Positions 5,871-15,575 of a DNA stretch of 16,537 nt are shown here, piece by piece (positions within the stretch are counted from its first letter, which is position 1; every line of letters starts with the position of its first letter). The DNA is from Verrucomicrobiota bacterium (GTDB taxonomy: Bacteria; Verrucomicrobiota; Verrucomicrobiia; Limisphaerales; AV2). The notes under the pieces were generated by a model. The model searched no databases and had not been told where the DNA came from. It saw nothing but the letters and a program-made list of their open reading frames with translations. The position numbers and the translations under genes were made by a program. Where the stretch lies: assembly GCA_003218935.1 (NCBI GenBank), contig QHPA01000059.1, forward strand, positions 1 through 16,537, read 5' to 3'.

Positions 5871-8149
5871 TGAGCCGAGTCACTCCGTCCACGTCGGAAA
5901 CGGGGGCGAAGATAGTCAATGAACCGGGCGCCTCGGAAACATTGGCGAACCGGATCAATCCACCACTCGCGGGAGCGGCATCAGCGAAGGTCAATGTCGC
6001 GGGCAGGCTGGTGGCCGACTGGGTCCCGTTGGACACTTTCACCAGGTAAGTGCCTGCATTATTGGTGGAGAAGTTCGGAAATACCAGCGAGGGCGACGTC
6101 GCGCCCGGCACGGCAACTCCGTCGTGAAACCACTGATAACTAAGGGGAGGAGTTCCGACCGCGGCCACTTGCAGGCCGACATACTGTCCGGCGTACGCGC
6201 GATCACTTTGAGGCTGGAGCACGAATTGCGGACTGACCGGAGACTCGACGATTAATGATACCGGGGCGCTGGTCGCCGCGCCGAAAGCGTTTGTCGCCAC
6301 GATGAAATAACTGCCGGCATCCGCGGGTGTGACACTCGGCAGAGTGAGCATCGCCTCGGTGGCGCCCGCGAGGGGAGCGCCATTGAAATACCATTGCAGG
6401 CTTAACGGCTCGGTTCCACTGATCGTGGCTTGGAAAACTGCCGGACGACCCGAAAAGACTGTGGCAGCTACCGGTGGGGTGACAATCGTCGGCGGATCGT
6501 TCAGCCACAACAGACTGACCTGGTCGAGGTCCACCAGCCCCGCGTCGCCGAGAAACTCCAATCGAGACACGCTCGTCGCCGCAGTGAGAGTGAACTCGGC
6601 GGGACGCCACCATTGAAATCTCGGCAGCTCGAGAAGGGCAATCTCCACGTCCCCAAATTTCACGCGCAACGTGGCGTCATCCAGGAGCGGATTGTTGCAA
6701 ATCGTCGCTGGTGAACCGCACCTGCCGCCCTTCCCGTTCGAGGGAACTCCCTTGGGCGGGCTGATCAGCTTCCAGCTGCAGGCCGGTCTGCCGCCGTTTC
6801 CTCCCATCCAATCCGCGGTGATGAACACCTCGAAGCTGGGGTTCTTCACAAGATTTCCCAGAATTTCGCGATGACTGCCATTGGGACCCCAAGCGGAACA
6901 GGAAAGCTCGATATCGCCGTCCGCATCCGCCGCCGTCTCCGCGGCGATGAAATAGGTTTCGGTGGCGAGAGCGTCGAACCGGGCGATATCCGTGCCACTG
7001 CCGACGAGTCGAAGCGTGCTGAGGCTCGCGCCCTGGTAAACAGCGAGGGTCACGTTGGTAAGGGTCCCGAGACCCACTTGTGCCGCAGCGCCGGTGCTGT
7101 TATACGGCGCGGTCCAACGCCACCAAATACTCTTATTGGGGCCTCCCGCACGTTGCGAAGGCTCGCCTGGCTCTCGCGTTGCGCCGACGTTCGATTCGAT
7201 GGTGCTGGGATGATCATAGTCCAGGACAGTCGCCTGGGCGAAGTTGTCGTTTCGCGCCGGGCTAAATGTCGTGAAGGCCAAGTCGAACCCGGTCGGCTCA
7301 GGCCCGTCGCCTTGCGGCCAGAGTTGCAGATGATAAACGGTTCCGGCTGTCGCCGCGAAGGTCCATGGCCCGTACGCGTAGGTGTTGGGAGCGCGGACGC
7401 TGAACGGTGTCAACTGGTCAACGGCAGGCCCGGTGTAGAATGCCACCGAAGCCTTCCCGGTCGGCGGAACCATGGTCGACGCCGGCGTCACCACCACGCG
7501 GCCATCGGCCGGCGCCGTCCAGGACCACCAAAGCGTGCGGGTGATCGCGGGATCGGCCAGCGGCTCGCCAGGTTCGACCGAGGCATCCAGGAACCACGCA
7601 CTGATGGTATGGTTGGTGCCGTCAAGGTGGATGCGTTGGGCGAAGAGGTCATTGGTAGGCGCGGGTGTGAACGAGGCGGCAAGGGCAAATTCGGATCCGG
7701 AGCCAAGCACAGCCGCGAGCTGGAACTGGTAAACCTGTCCAGGATCAGTCCGCACCCGGACGGTAGCGGCTGTGGCCAGCGATTCCAGGTTGGTCAACAC
7801 CGAACCGCGATACGCCACCAACCGCGGCTGCCAAAGGTCCGCTTGCGCGCTCACCGTGAGAACGCCCAACTCCGTTGGCGCAAAGGACCACCACAGCGAC
7901 TCTGTGCCCACGTCGGAGTAAGGGCCCAGCGGCTCATTAGGTTCACGTGTCGCGCCCTGCAGATTCCCGGTAATTGAATACGGCAGCGGATCGATCGGCA
8001 GCGCGTCGGCGAAATTGTCGTTGAGCGGCGCGGCGGCAAGGGTTGAACAAAAGACGGTGAGCTGGCAAGAGGCCGCAAGAAGAGCGAGGCGCGTAGTGGA
8101 TTGCTGTTGGTACGGCGTGAAGACATAATCTGCCTGAATTCCTGGTAGT

Positions 8150-8157
<8 letters not shown>
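5809..8157 (-). CDS. 5' part of large secreted protein: three NDNFA-type repeats plus two Ig-like domains
   Basis: This 782-codon frame covers most of a secreted protein of about 906 residues (5439-8157). GTG at 8157 leads into a plausible signal peptide ([20 protein letters not shown]). Three related beta-rich units of about 130 residues follow, starting NDNFADA, NDLFAQR and NDNFAQA. Each has a WW-W motif ([26 protein letters not shown]), and two have GATREP-EP. Next comes NPSFEVF, opening what looks like a carbohydrate-binding-type sandwich. It is interrupted by a 110-bp antisense copy of the gene's own 3' region and resumes at [13 protein letters not shown]. Two Ig-like domains then carry the SLQWYFNG...[11 protein letters not shown] and SYQWFHDG...[11 protein letters not shown] signatures. 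The frame goes wrong after [12 protein letters not shown]. The likely role is extracellular adhesion or binding; no catalytic domain was seen. An alternative ATG at 8126 has a better-placed AGG but would need a frameshift. Confidence 0.8.
6684..6793 (+). repeat. Inserted (antisense) arm of the 110-bp inverted repeat
   Basis: It is identical to the reverse complement of 5667-5776, with 907 bp between the arms. On the minus strand it is read in the wrong sense as [14 protein letters not shown]...ICNNP, which breaks the domain between [18 protein letters not shown] and [13 protein letters not shown] without creating a stop. Confidence 0.92.
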
Positions 8158-9029
<872 letters not shown>

Positions 9030-9065
9030 GGACAAGGTTTTGTTCGGGCGCGAGCGAAATGGAAG

Positions 9066-9087
9066 CACCTCGCCCTCAGGCGGGGTG
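9066..9087. terminator. Hairpin between convergent genes, possible bidirectional terminator
   Basis: The 9-bp stem cacctcgcc/ggcggggtg, with one G-T wobble and the loop ctca, lies between the pseudopilin stop (9029) and the PEP-CTERM stop (9108). No U-run follows on either strand, so the evidence is position and stem only. Confidence 0.4.
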
Positions 9088-9107
9088 ATCATGACGACGA
9101 GACGCGC

Positions 9108-9845
9108 TCAAGTCCGGCGACGCCGGACCAACACCGCGCAAAAAGCCGCCAATCCGAACAGTAACCCGGTGGATGGCTCGGGGACGATCGTATAGGACGG
9201 ATCAGCCGTCCCCGTGAAAGGATTGTAGCCTTGCGTGCCGCTCACGTCACCCGCCAATGCCTCATCGGAACGATAGCCCGAGTTGGAAATGTAAGTGCCG
9301 AGCAGGCGGATGCTTTGCCCGCTATTCGGACTCAGCCCGATTTGACGCACATCGAAAGAAAACGTGTAAGTGGAAGCTGAGGCGTTGCCAGTGGGATTCA
9401 AATTCACGCTGCTGATGGATACCAAACTATTGTTCCCGCCGTTCGCCAACTGCCACAAGCCGCCATAACTATCGCTCGCAGGCCCGAGGGCAATCGCGTA
9501 ATCCGCACCGAACCCTGAAGGCATGGTCAGGAGGCTGCGATTCCCACCGCCATCAAACCCGGAGATGGCCTTGCGCAAAGGATCCCCGCCGTCAGCAAAT
9601 CCCGTAGTGGCTGAAAACCCGCCTGGAACGGAATCAACGTAGAGCACCAGGGCGTCGTTGAACCCGTTCGGACCCTTCGTCAGAGTTCCGGAGATGGTCG
9701 TGCCATCATCGGTCAGGCTCAAGCTGCCCTGACCAATCGGACCGCCAAAGCCAGTTTTTCCGTTGCCGAAGTAATCGGTGGCCCAGGCAGACACGCACAA
9801 AGCAAAAATCGAAGCACCAAAGGCGAGACAAGATTTCATTCTCAT
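9108..9845 (-). CDS. PEP-CTERM sorting-domain secreted protein
   Basis: The 245-residue protein opens MRMKSCLAFGASIFALCVSAWA, a clear signal peptide with cleavage after AWA. ATG at 9845 or 9839 could start it. The middle is Gly/Ser/Asn-rich, predicted all-beta, and matches no enzyme family I can name. It ends VPEPSTGLLFGLAAFCAVL followed by VRRRRT: the Pro-Glu-Pro motif, a membrane helix and a basic tail of the PEP-CTERM signal. PEP-CTERM proteins are exported, recognised by exosortase, and end up at the surface or in the extracellular matrix. No exosortase gene is in the window, so the enzyme must be elsewhere. The gene starts 84 bp after the giant fusion gene ends. That gap holds a 12-bp tandem repeat, so it may have its own promoter. 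Confidence 0.9.
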   Translation of the reverse strand: MRMKSCLAFGASIFALCVSAWATDYFGNGKTGFGGPIGQGSLSLTDDGTTISGTLTKGPNGFNDALVLYVDSVPGGFSATTGFADGGDPLRKAISGFDGGGNRSLLTMPSGFGADYAIALGPASDSYGGLWQLANGGNNSLVSISSVNLNPTGNASASTYTFSFDVRQIGLSPNSGQSIRLLGTYISNSGYRSDEALAGDVSGTQGYNPFTGTADPSYTIVPEPSTGLLFGLAAFCAVLVRRRRT

Positions 9846-9847
9846 AA

Positions 9848-9871
9848 GCGGAGTATTTTGCGGAGTATTTT
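9848..9871. repeat. Tandem 12-bp repeat in the leader of the PEP-CTERM gene
   Basis: gcggagtatttt occurs twice back to back at 9848-9859 and 9860-9871, ending 3 bp upstream of the ATG at 9845 on the minus strand. It may be slippage, or a repeated binding site in the untranslated leader. No clear -10/-35 or ribosome-binding site was found around it. Confidence 0.5.
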
Positions 9872-9929
9872 GATTTGATAACAGCCCGCGACTTCTATCA
9901 GGACTGTCGCCAATAGTAAAACAAAAACT

Positions 9930-11039
9930 CTACAGTTCCCTGACAAAAATATTCCTGAATTGAATCCGGCCGTGCTCGTGTTGAAGTCCGATCGGCCCGC
10001 GAACGGGTACGCCGGGCAGTTGGGCGCTGGCAATGACTTCTTCTCCGTTCAACACCACCGTCAGCCGGTCGCCACGCAACGTGATTTCCATGCGGTTCCA
10101 ATCTCCGACTGGACGGTCAGCCCGTTTGCGCGGCGTCAGAGCGCGGCGCTGCTCCGGTGACACCGCGGGGTCGGTGCGGTATTCCCAGACTTCGCCGCTG
10201 CCAACCGGGTAGCAGAACAAATTCGCCTGCGCCTTGTAGAGTCCGCGCAGCAGAACTCCGCTGTCGCCGCCGTCCAGGACGCGTTCGGTGACCGGCTTTC
10301 CGTCGGCGCCGATCTCCTCGTTGCCGTCTTGATTGATGAGCGGAAAGCTTTCCCACACGGGCACGTCCGCCCAGCGCCAGTCCAGTCGCAAAACGAAGTC
10401 GCCGAACTCCCTTTCCGTCCAAAGATCACCTGCCTTGCCGTCGTGTTCGACCGCGCCGTTGCTGGCCTGCCAGTGTTGCGGAAGGCGGCCTTCCTGAGCC
10501 GCAGTTCCTGAATGTCCGGCACGTGGGGACTCTGAAGCGTGGCGCCCCGTGCCCTGAACACGCCTGGTTCCCTCCGGCAGCTCTCGCCAGCCCGCCAGAT
10601 CATGGCCGTTGAAGAGCGTGCTGAAGCCTTCGGGCGCGGCGTCGCCAGCCGCCTGCCCCGGGTCCGCGCGACGCGATTCGAGAAAAGCGATCAGGTCAGC
10701 GAACTGATCCAGCGACAGTCCAAACTGCAAACCTTCCGGCATAAGCGAGAGGCTGCTCGCGGTGCGGCCGGTAATCGTGTTTTTGGGAACCGTCTGCAAC
10801 TCGCCTTTGGCATTGAGCAGCATGACCGCTTCAGCAGTTTCCCCTTTCATCAAACCGGAGAAGCTATCGCCGTCCCGCGTTTCAATGACGATCTGCTGGT
10901 AACCCTCGCGCACCACTTTGCTCGGATACAGCACATGCTCGATGAGGTCCCTGCGCGGAAACTGGGCGCCGATCAGCGTAAGGTCGGGACCAATGGGGCC
11001 GCCATGACCGGCCACTGCGTGACATTTGACGCAGGCCAC
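9930..11039 (-). CDS. 3' part of giant fusion protein: haem-c module plus DUF1080 (3-keto-disaccharide hydrolase-like) domain
   Basis: This frame continues the gene starting at 13768. GTG at 11039 is only the first in-frame start codon. Coding in this frame actually begins near 11117 with EDYERHALEEGGDPVIGQRVFF. The haem-c motif CVKCH is at 11019-11033, followed by GPDLTLIG, YPSKVVREGYQQ and SLSLMPEGLQFGLSLDQFADLIAFL, the usual PVC haem module. From about 10620 comes a DUF1080 domain (FSTLFNGHDLAGWRE, SNGAVEH, LRLDWRW, DSGVLLRG, WNRMEITLRGDRLTVVLNG, GPIGLQHEHGRIQFRNIFVREL). DUF1080 members are all-beta, and some act on 3-keto-glycosides. The C-terminus looks complete. The domain may act on an oxidised sugar in the periplasm; the substrate is not known. 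Confidence 0.86.
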   Translation of the reverse strand: MACVKCHAVAGHGGPIGPDLTLIGAQFPRRDLIEHVLYPSKVVREGYQQIVIETRDGDSFSGLMKGETAEAVMLLNAKGELQTVPKNTITGRTASSLSLMPEGLQFGLSLDQFADLIAFLESRRADPGQAAGDAAPEGFSTLFNGHDLAGWRELPEGTRRVQGTGRHASESPRAGHSGTAAQEGRLPQHWQASNGAVEHDGKAGDLWTEREFGDFVLRLDWRWADVPVWESFPLINQDGNEEIGADGKPVTERVLDGGDSGVLLRGLYKAQANLFCYPVGSGEVWEYRTDPAVSPEQRRALTPRKRADRPVGDWNRMEITLRGDRLTVVLNGEEVIASAQLPGVPVRGPIGLQHEHGRIQFRNIFVREL

Positions 11040-13768
11040 GCCGCTTTCGTCGAAAAAGACGCGTTGGCCAATGACCGGATCGCCGCCCTCTTCCAGCGCG
11101 TGCCGTTCGTAATCCTCAGCGATGGCGCGCGCTGTTCGATCAACGGCAAGGCTTCATCGCGGATTCCACCCAGCGCCTTGCGACATTGTTCCCGCGACGC
11201 GGAGTTCGGGCTCCCCAGACCGTCGAGATAGGCATCGACGGCGCGAACGTCGCTGATTTGCGCCAGCGCGTTCAACGCCTCCGACCGCGTATCGGGAGAA
11301 CGCCAGGCGGCCAACAAATCCAGCACGGCATTCCGGTCGTGCAGACTGCCGACCGCCGTCACGGCTTCGCGGCGAAGCTCGGTTGAACCACTCGTCAAAA
11401 GCGGACGCAGCATTCGCAGCGCTTCGTCGCCGCCGATTTGCGCGATGGCTTTGATCGTCGCGACACGAACCGAGCGATCGTCGTCCTTAAGCAACGGCTC
11501 CAGCCGGACCAGAAGGTCGCGTGCTTTCAATTGGCCGAGCACGCCGATGGCTTCGACACGGACGGAGGCGTCCACCGCCGTCGAGGCCGGCAAATCCAGC
11601 AACGCGGATTTCAATACCAGCACGGGCGCGAACATGCCATCTTTGAACTGACCCAGAGCCGCGATGATCGCCCGGCGAACTTCCGGCGCCGTTTCGCGCT
11701 CGAAACATCGCCGGAGTTGAGGAGAGGATTCGGCGTCGCCCGCCGCGCGAAGACCATTCACCGCGAGGAGTCGCAGGCGGGATTCGGCGTCGTCCAGAAC
11801 CCCGCGAAGTGAGGCGACGATTTTCGGTGTGCCCGCCCACACCTCGTTCTTTTCCGGCGGCGCGCCGAGGGCGGGGTGATACGCCCACCATTCACCATTC
11901 CACTCGGGCAATTTGTGGTGAAGCTCCGAGACCAACCGTAACGCCGTCTCGCGCGTTGCTAGGTCCCTTTGTGGTTCGCCGGCCAGCGCGATCAGAACAT
12001 CGAGCAAAACAGTGTCATAAGTTGCGCGCAACGCGAACTCCGTACCTTCGCGCACTGCAGCCCGGTCGCTCTCCAACCCTTTCGCAATTTCAGCCCACGC
12101 CGTTCTATTGGCTCGTCCAATGCGGTTCAGTGCCGTGAACACGGCATGCCGCGCAAAGAGCTCTTTCTCTTCGAGCGCAGCCATTAACGCGGGCACAGCC
12201 TCCAGGTCCGCAATTCGGCCCAGCGCCGCTGAGGCCTGGAAACACACGCCCGCATCGTCGTCCTTCAAACGACTGATCAATGTTGGCACGGCTTCGCGGA
12301 CCCGCCGGTTGCCCAATTGGCGGATCGCTTGTCGCCGCACCGACGCATCGCGGTCCTCGACGGCGGCCAGGATTGCGCCCCGGCCGGACTTGCCGCCGTC
12401 GATGGCATCAAGCGCCCAGATCGCGTGCCAACGGGAGCAGGCGACTGCCGAGGCATCGCGAACCAACTCGAGGAGCAACCTGGATTCTCTCCTCCGTGCG
12501 AGTTCCCGCTGGGCCGCGAGCCGAACGTTCTTCGACGGATGTCCCAGGCTGGCGATGAGGTCCTTTTTCGTCGCTCCGGACGGCTGGCCCATCGCCGCCG
12601 CCAGATACCAGGCGGGTTTCGGCGTCGCGCGGTTCGCGCCGGTATAGGTCGCTTTCCAGAGTCTTCCCACGACGACGTTTTCTTTGGTGTCACGGTGTTG
12701 CCAGTCGCAGATGTAAAGGCTCGCGCCGTCCGCGCCGAACGCAATGCCGACCGGGCGGAAGTCCGCGGGTTGGTTCTTGAAAAATTCTTCGTGCGCCGCC
12801 AGGCGATAGGTCGCGCCGGCGCGATCGAGGCGCACCCGGAGAATTTGTTGTTTCCCGAAATCCCCGAGGAACAGATTGCCGTGATATTCGTCCGGCAGGG
12901 CGTCTTCATTGTAACACAACGCGCCGGTGGCCGCGCCGCCTCCGAAGTCGTGCATCATCCAGAGTGTGTAGGGCCGCCGCGGCACGAAATCATAGGGATA
13001 ACCGTAAGAGCCGCCGTCCACCATGTGCGTGAGACGGCCCATCCAATCGTGCTCGTCGGTGTTGTCGTAAGAGAAAATTTCGTCCTCGTCATTCAGCGCT
13101 ACCTCGAGAATATTCCGCACGCCGGTGCAATAAACCTCCAACTCCGTGCCGTCGGGCCGCAGGCGGAGCACGCCGCCCCCGCGCATATCGACGCGTTTCC
13201 CGTCGCGGCCGACCGCGCCGAAAATGCCCTTGTCACCCACCGCGACGTAGAAGTAACCGTCCATCGCCAGCCGGAAGTTCGCGGGAACATGGTCGTTCCA
13301 ATCGAGCGCCCACGGATTCGGGTTCAAGGACTCGATGAGCTCGGTGCGGTCTTTGCCCACGCCGTTGTCATCGGTGAACACACTGAAGTGCGGGTTGTGC
13401 AGCATGTAGAGTTTTCCCTCGAGGTATTGCATCCCGAAAACCGCGTGCAGCTTTTCGGCAAACACCGTCCGCCGCCCGTCCGGCCGAACACAAATGATCC
13501 GGCCTTCCTTCGCGTCCGCGTGCGCGCTACTGATGTCCATCGGGTCTTCCGCCACAAACACGCGTCCGTCCGGCGCGACACAGACCACGGATGGATGACG
13601 AACCTCCGGCGCTTGTGCAACGAGTTCCATCCGCCAGCCCGGTGGCGGCGTTGGCGCCGGCGCTCCTGGGCACAAAGAAGTCAGCGTGAAAATCCAAAAC
13701 AAGGTGAACGCGCGAGCCGGCGGTCGCCGATTCGCGCTACCCGGTACGCGTTGGGTGGATTGATCCAT
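10973..13768 (-). CDS. 5' part of giant fusion protein: signal peptide, dehydrogenase-type beta-propeller, HEAT repeats
   Basis: ATG at 13768 lies 9 bp after the upstream lipoprotein gene, so the two are probably one operon. A signal peptide (ARAFTLFWIFTLTSLCPGAPA) leads into a propeller of the PVC membrane-bound dehydrogenase family, at about residues 45-385. Its markers include VVCVAPDGRVFVAEDPMD, VFGMQYLEGKLYML, YFYVAVGDKGIFG, GVRNILEVALNDEDEIFSYD, NLFLGDFGKQQILRVRLD and LYICDWQHRDTKENVVVGRL. HEAT repeats fill about residues 405-880 (SVRRQAIRQLGN, EAVPALMAALEE, RSVRVATIKAIAQIGG, AVDAYLDGLGSP), probably a protein-binding scaffold. After IEQRAPSL the frame is lost at 11116-11119 and the tail is spurious. 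One missing base there restores EDYERHALEEGG and the haem-c and DUF1080 domains. The repaired protein would be about 1,279 residues. The propeller fold suggests sugar or alcohol oxidation, with electrons passed to the haem, but catalysis is inferred. Confidence 0.87.
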   Translation of the reverse strand: MDQSTQRVPGSANRRPPARAFTLFWIFTLTSLCPGAPAPTPPPGWRMELVAQAPEVRHPSVVCVAPDGRVFVAEDPMDISSAHADAKEGRIICVRPDGRRTVFAEKLHAVFGMQYLEGKLYMLHNPHFSVFTDDNGVGKDRTELIESLNPNPWALDWNDHVPANFRLAMDGYFYVAVGDKGIFGAVGRDGKRVDMRGGGVLRLRPDGTELEVYCTGVRNILEVALNDEDEIFSYDNTDEHDWMGRLTHMVDGGSYGYPYDFVPRRPYTLWMMHDFGGGAATGALCYNEDALPDEYHGNLFLGDFGKQQILRVRLDRAGATYRLAAHEEFFKNQPADFRPVGIAFGADGASLYICDWQHRDTKENVVVGRLWKATYTGANRATPKPAWYLAAAMGQPSGATKKDLIASLGHPSKNVRLAAQRELARRRESRLLLELVRDASAVACSRWHAIWALDAIDGGKSGRGAILAAVEDRDASVRRQAIRQLGNRRVREAVPTLISRLKDDDAGVCFQASAALGRIADLEAVPALMAALEEKELFARHAVFTALNRIGRANRTAWAEIAKGLESDRAAVREGTEFALRATYDTVLLDVLIALAGEPQRDLATRETALRLVSELHHKLPEWNGEWWAYHPALGAPPEKNEVWAGTPKIVASLRGVLDDAESRLRLLAVNGLRAAGDAESSPQLRRCFERETAPEVRRAIIAALGQFKDGMFAPVLVLKSALLDLPASTAVDASVRVEAIGVLGQLKARDLLVRLEPLLKDDDRSVRVATIKAIAQIGGDEALRMLRPLLTSGSTELRREAVTAVGSLHDRNAVLDLLAAWRSPDTRSEALNALAQISDVRAVDAYLDGLGSPNSASREQCRKALGGIRDEALPLIEQRAPSLRITNGTRWKRAAIRSLANASFSTKAAWPASNVTQWPVMAAPLVPTLR

Positions 13769-13777
13769 CAGGGTCGG

Positions 13778-14746
13778 CTAGTTGGCGCTCCATTCCTTCG
13801 CCAACCGGTTCAACAACTCCGTCGGAACATCGCCGTCCGCCGCGACGACCCGGTAACGCAGAGTCAACGGTTTGCCCTTCGTCAATTTCACTTCAGCCGG
13901 TGCGGCGATGCACGGATTGATCATCCGCACGTCACGGTGGTTGTGCCAGAGCGTCGGAGGATTCTGCGGATGATTAAGCACCGCCGCGGCAAACCGCTTT
14001 CCGTCGTCGAGCGTGACTGCCGCGGCATACCAGGGCGCATCCGGCCAGTCGCTGTCCGGCTTCAAATAGTTCGGATCAGGAAGCGACGCCTCACCCTTCG
14101 GCGAATAGAACCCGATGCGGCCGTCCTTACGTGTGCGCAGACAGAAGCCGCCGAAGGCCCAGCGTGACACCGTCACGTCCGATTGCGGTGTCAGCCGGTA
14201 AACGAGGTCGAGCACATTGGCGGTGTCGGCGGCGGTAACCGACGCCCGCAATTCTTCCCGAATCAGCACCATGTCATCAGCCACCCAATCGTTCGATGCG
14301 CGGAAGCCGTTTTGTGTCGGAGTGATCGAGCGGTTCACGATCCGCCGGTTTTGGATCGGCGCGTGTTCGCCCCAGCCCCAGAAATCGGCGTCCTTCGCAC
14401 CGTGCGTCTCCACCCAGCCGAGGAACACTCCTCGATGATGCGGATGGTCGGTTGGCGCGAGATCAGTCACCACCACGCCGCGCGGCGTCGTGAACGGATG
14501 GAAGAAATCGCCGCTCTCGACGGCCAGCTTTGTTCCAGGAGGCGGGCGCAAATGATACGCCAACACCTGCTGGCCCGAAGCGGTTAACACCGAAACCTGG
14601 CTCGCCGATTGCTCAACCTGCAATCGGGATGGATCCGTGGTCGCGCAACCCACCGATAGCATTGCCAGCACGACAAGAACGCTCGTCGAGGATGCGCGTG
14701 GCAAGGGCGGCACCGGATCGAAATCAAAAGCTCGATGTGTCTTCAT
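13778..14746 (-). CDS. DUF6807 (PmoA-like) family lipoprotein
   Basis: The 322-residue protein starts with ATG at 14746; no strong ribosome-binding site is visible. A hydrophobic segment ends in the lipobox LSVGC, predicting lipid attachment at Cys34 and a periplasmic or surface location. The family signature DHPHHRGVFLGW (Asp100, His101, His103, His104) is intact, as are FWGWGEHAPIQNRRIV and the late stretch around LWHNHRDVRMINP. The family is often labelled methane oxygenase PmoA, but that name comes from loose similarity. These proteins are not methane monooxygenase subunits, and in PVC bacteria they occur beside sugar-oxidation genes. The conserved histidines suggest metal or ligand binding. 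It is the first gene of a probable operon with the propeller / HEAT / haem-c / DUF1080 gene 9 bp downstream. No frame damage was seen. Confidence 0.88.
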   Translation of the reverse strand: MKTHRAFDFDPVPPLPRASSTSVLVVLAMLSVGCATTDPSRLQVEQSASQVSVLTASGQQVLAYHLRPPPGTKLAVESGDFFHPFTTPRGVVVTDLAPTDHPHHRGVFLGWVETHGAKDADFWGWGEHAPIQNRRIVNRSITPTQNGFRASNDWVADDMVLIREELRASVTAADTANVLDLVYRLTPQSDVTVSRWAFGGFCLRTRKDGRIGFYSPKGEASLPDPNYLKPDSDWPDAPWYAAAVTLDDGKRFAAAVLNHPQNPPTLWHNHRDVRMINPCIAAPAEVKLTKGKPLTLRYRVVAADGDVPTELLNRLAKEWSAN

Positions 14747-15002
14747 GGGTTCACGAGTTTAACGGGAACATTGACGCCAATGCAATACCGTGCCATGCGT
14801 CCTCATTTCGCGTGCTGGATGGCAGCGTGTTCGCGTCTGCCGATCACGAGCCGTGGTCGCCGAGTGAGGAGGCGAATCGGTTCGGGCGCGAAGCCGAGAG
14901 GTGGCGGGCGCGGTGCTCGATGAAGAAATCCGATGCGGCTGAGGGCCACGTGTCAAAGGCGAGGGCGTTTCATGCCTCGTCACGCCTGTCCACTTTCCGT
15001 GG
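14747..15002. other. Spacer between the DUF6807 lipoprotein and the sigma-factor remnant
   Basis: No coding frame here has family signatures. The right end carries ccgtggttaa (14997-15006), half of a repeat seen again at 15621. The promoter for the lipoprotein operon should lie here, but I found no convincing -10/-35 pair. Confidence 0.4.
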
Positions 15003-15575
15003 TTAAGGGCCCATGTAAACCTGCGCCAGGCTCACGCCGTATTTGGCAGCGACCTTCCGCGGCGGCCATTGCTTGAACACTTGTTGGTAGAACAACAGAA
15101 ACTGTTTGGAACTGACGAGCCGTTTCACTTTCTCCAACGCGACGTCCACCAGGTTCCGCTCCCATTCCTGCTGCCAGATCGCTTCCAGCTTGAGACCTTC
15201 CGGATCTGGAACGCGTTCCAAAGTGGGCGTTCGGGCCGTCTCATCGGAACGGCCCTTCCTGAATTCGGCGCGGCGCGGGCGTTTTCGGAACTGGTCGATG
15301 ATGCGACGACGCGTGATTTGCAGCAGCCAGCTTTTGAACGAGCCGAACGAAGGATCGGTTTTGAACTCACCCATCTTTTTGGCCACAGAGAGGACCGTTT
15401 CCTGGACGACATCCTGAGCTTCAGGCTCCGTCAACCCGGCCTGGCGGGCGACGCCATAAATGAGCTTCCAATAGGTATTGAAGAAGTCCTGCCAACTGGT
15501 CTGGTCCTTCCAGTCCTTCAACCGCTACAGCAGGCTCCGCCGGGTCGGGATGGTATCGTCGGGATTCGAGGACAT
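15003..15575 (-). pseudogene. ECF RNA polymerase sigma factor, amber-interrupted and C-terminally truncated
   Basis: ATG at 15573-15575 begins MSSNPDDTIPTRRSLL, the usual start of this sigma group. TAG at 15525-15527 follows, then the frame resumes RLKDWKDQTSWQDFFNTYWKL. Ser (TCG) would be expected there, so one C-to-A change explains the stop. A TTG at 15521 could restart translation, giving 172 residues. Region 2 is well preserved: ARQAGLTEPEAQDVVQETVL, then FGSFKSWLLQITRRRIIDQFRKR for core binding and -10 recognition. Region 4 begins normally (QWPPRKVAAKYGVSLAQVY) but ends MGP-stop where a LAKHRV-like recognition helix should continue. The stop codon itself belongs to a ttaaccacgg repeat end. 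Without the full -35-binding helix it is probably inactive. No anti-sigma partner is adjacent. Confidence 0.75.

Noticed and set aside
6871..7977. A 368-codon open frame on the plus strand
   Set aside because: It is antisense to the NDNFA-type repeats of the Ig-like gene, with no recognisable domain.
9112..9128. gtccggc-gac-gccggac hairpin as a terminator
   Set aside because: It lies inside the PEP-CTERM coding end, encoding its Arg-rich tail, and has no U-run. The intergenic hairpin at 9066-9087 is a better candidate.
12317..14167. A 616-codon open frame on the plus strand
   Set aside because: It is antisense to the propeller/HEAT gene and the DUF6807 lipoprotein, both of which have clear motifs; its own translation has none.
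13778..14746. Methane oxidation (PmoA) as the role of the lipoprotein
   Set aside because: The family's database nickname is PmoA, but the protein is a soluble lipoprotein with a DHPHHRG motif. It lacks the membrane helices of particulate methane monooxygenase, and no pmoB or pmoC is nearby.
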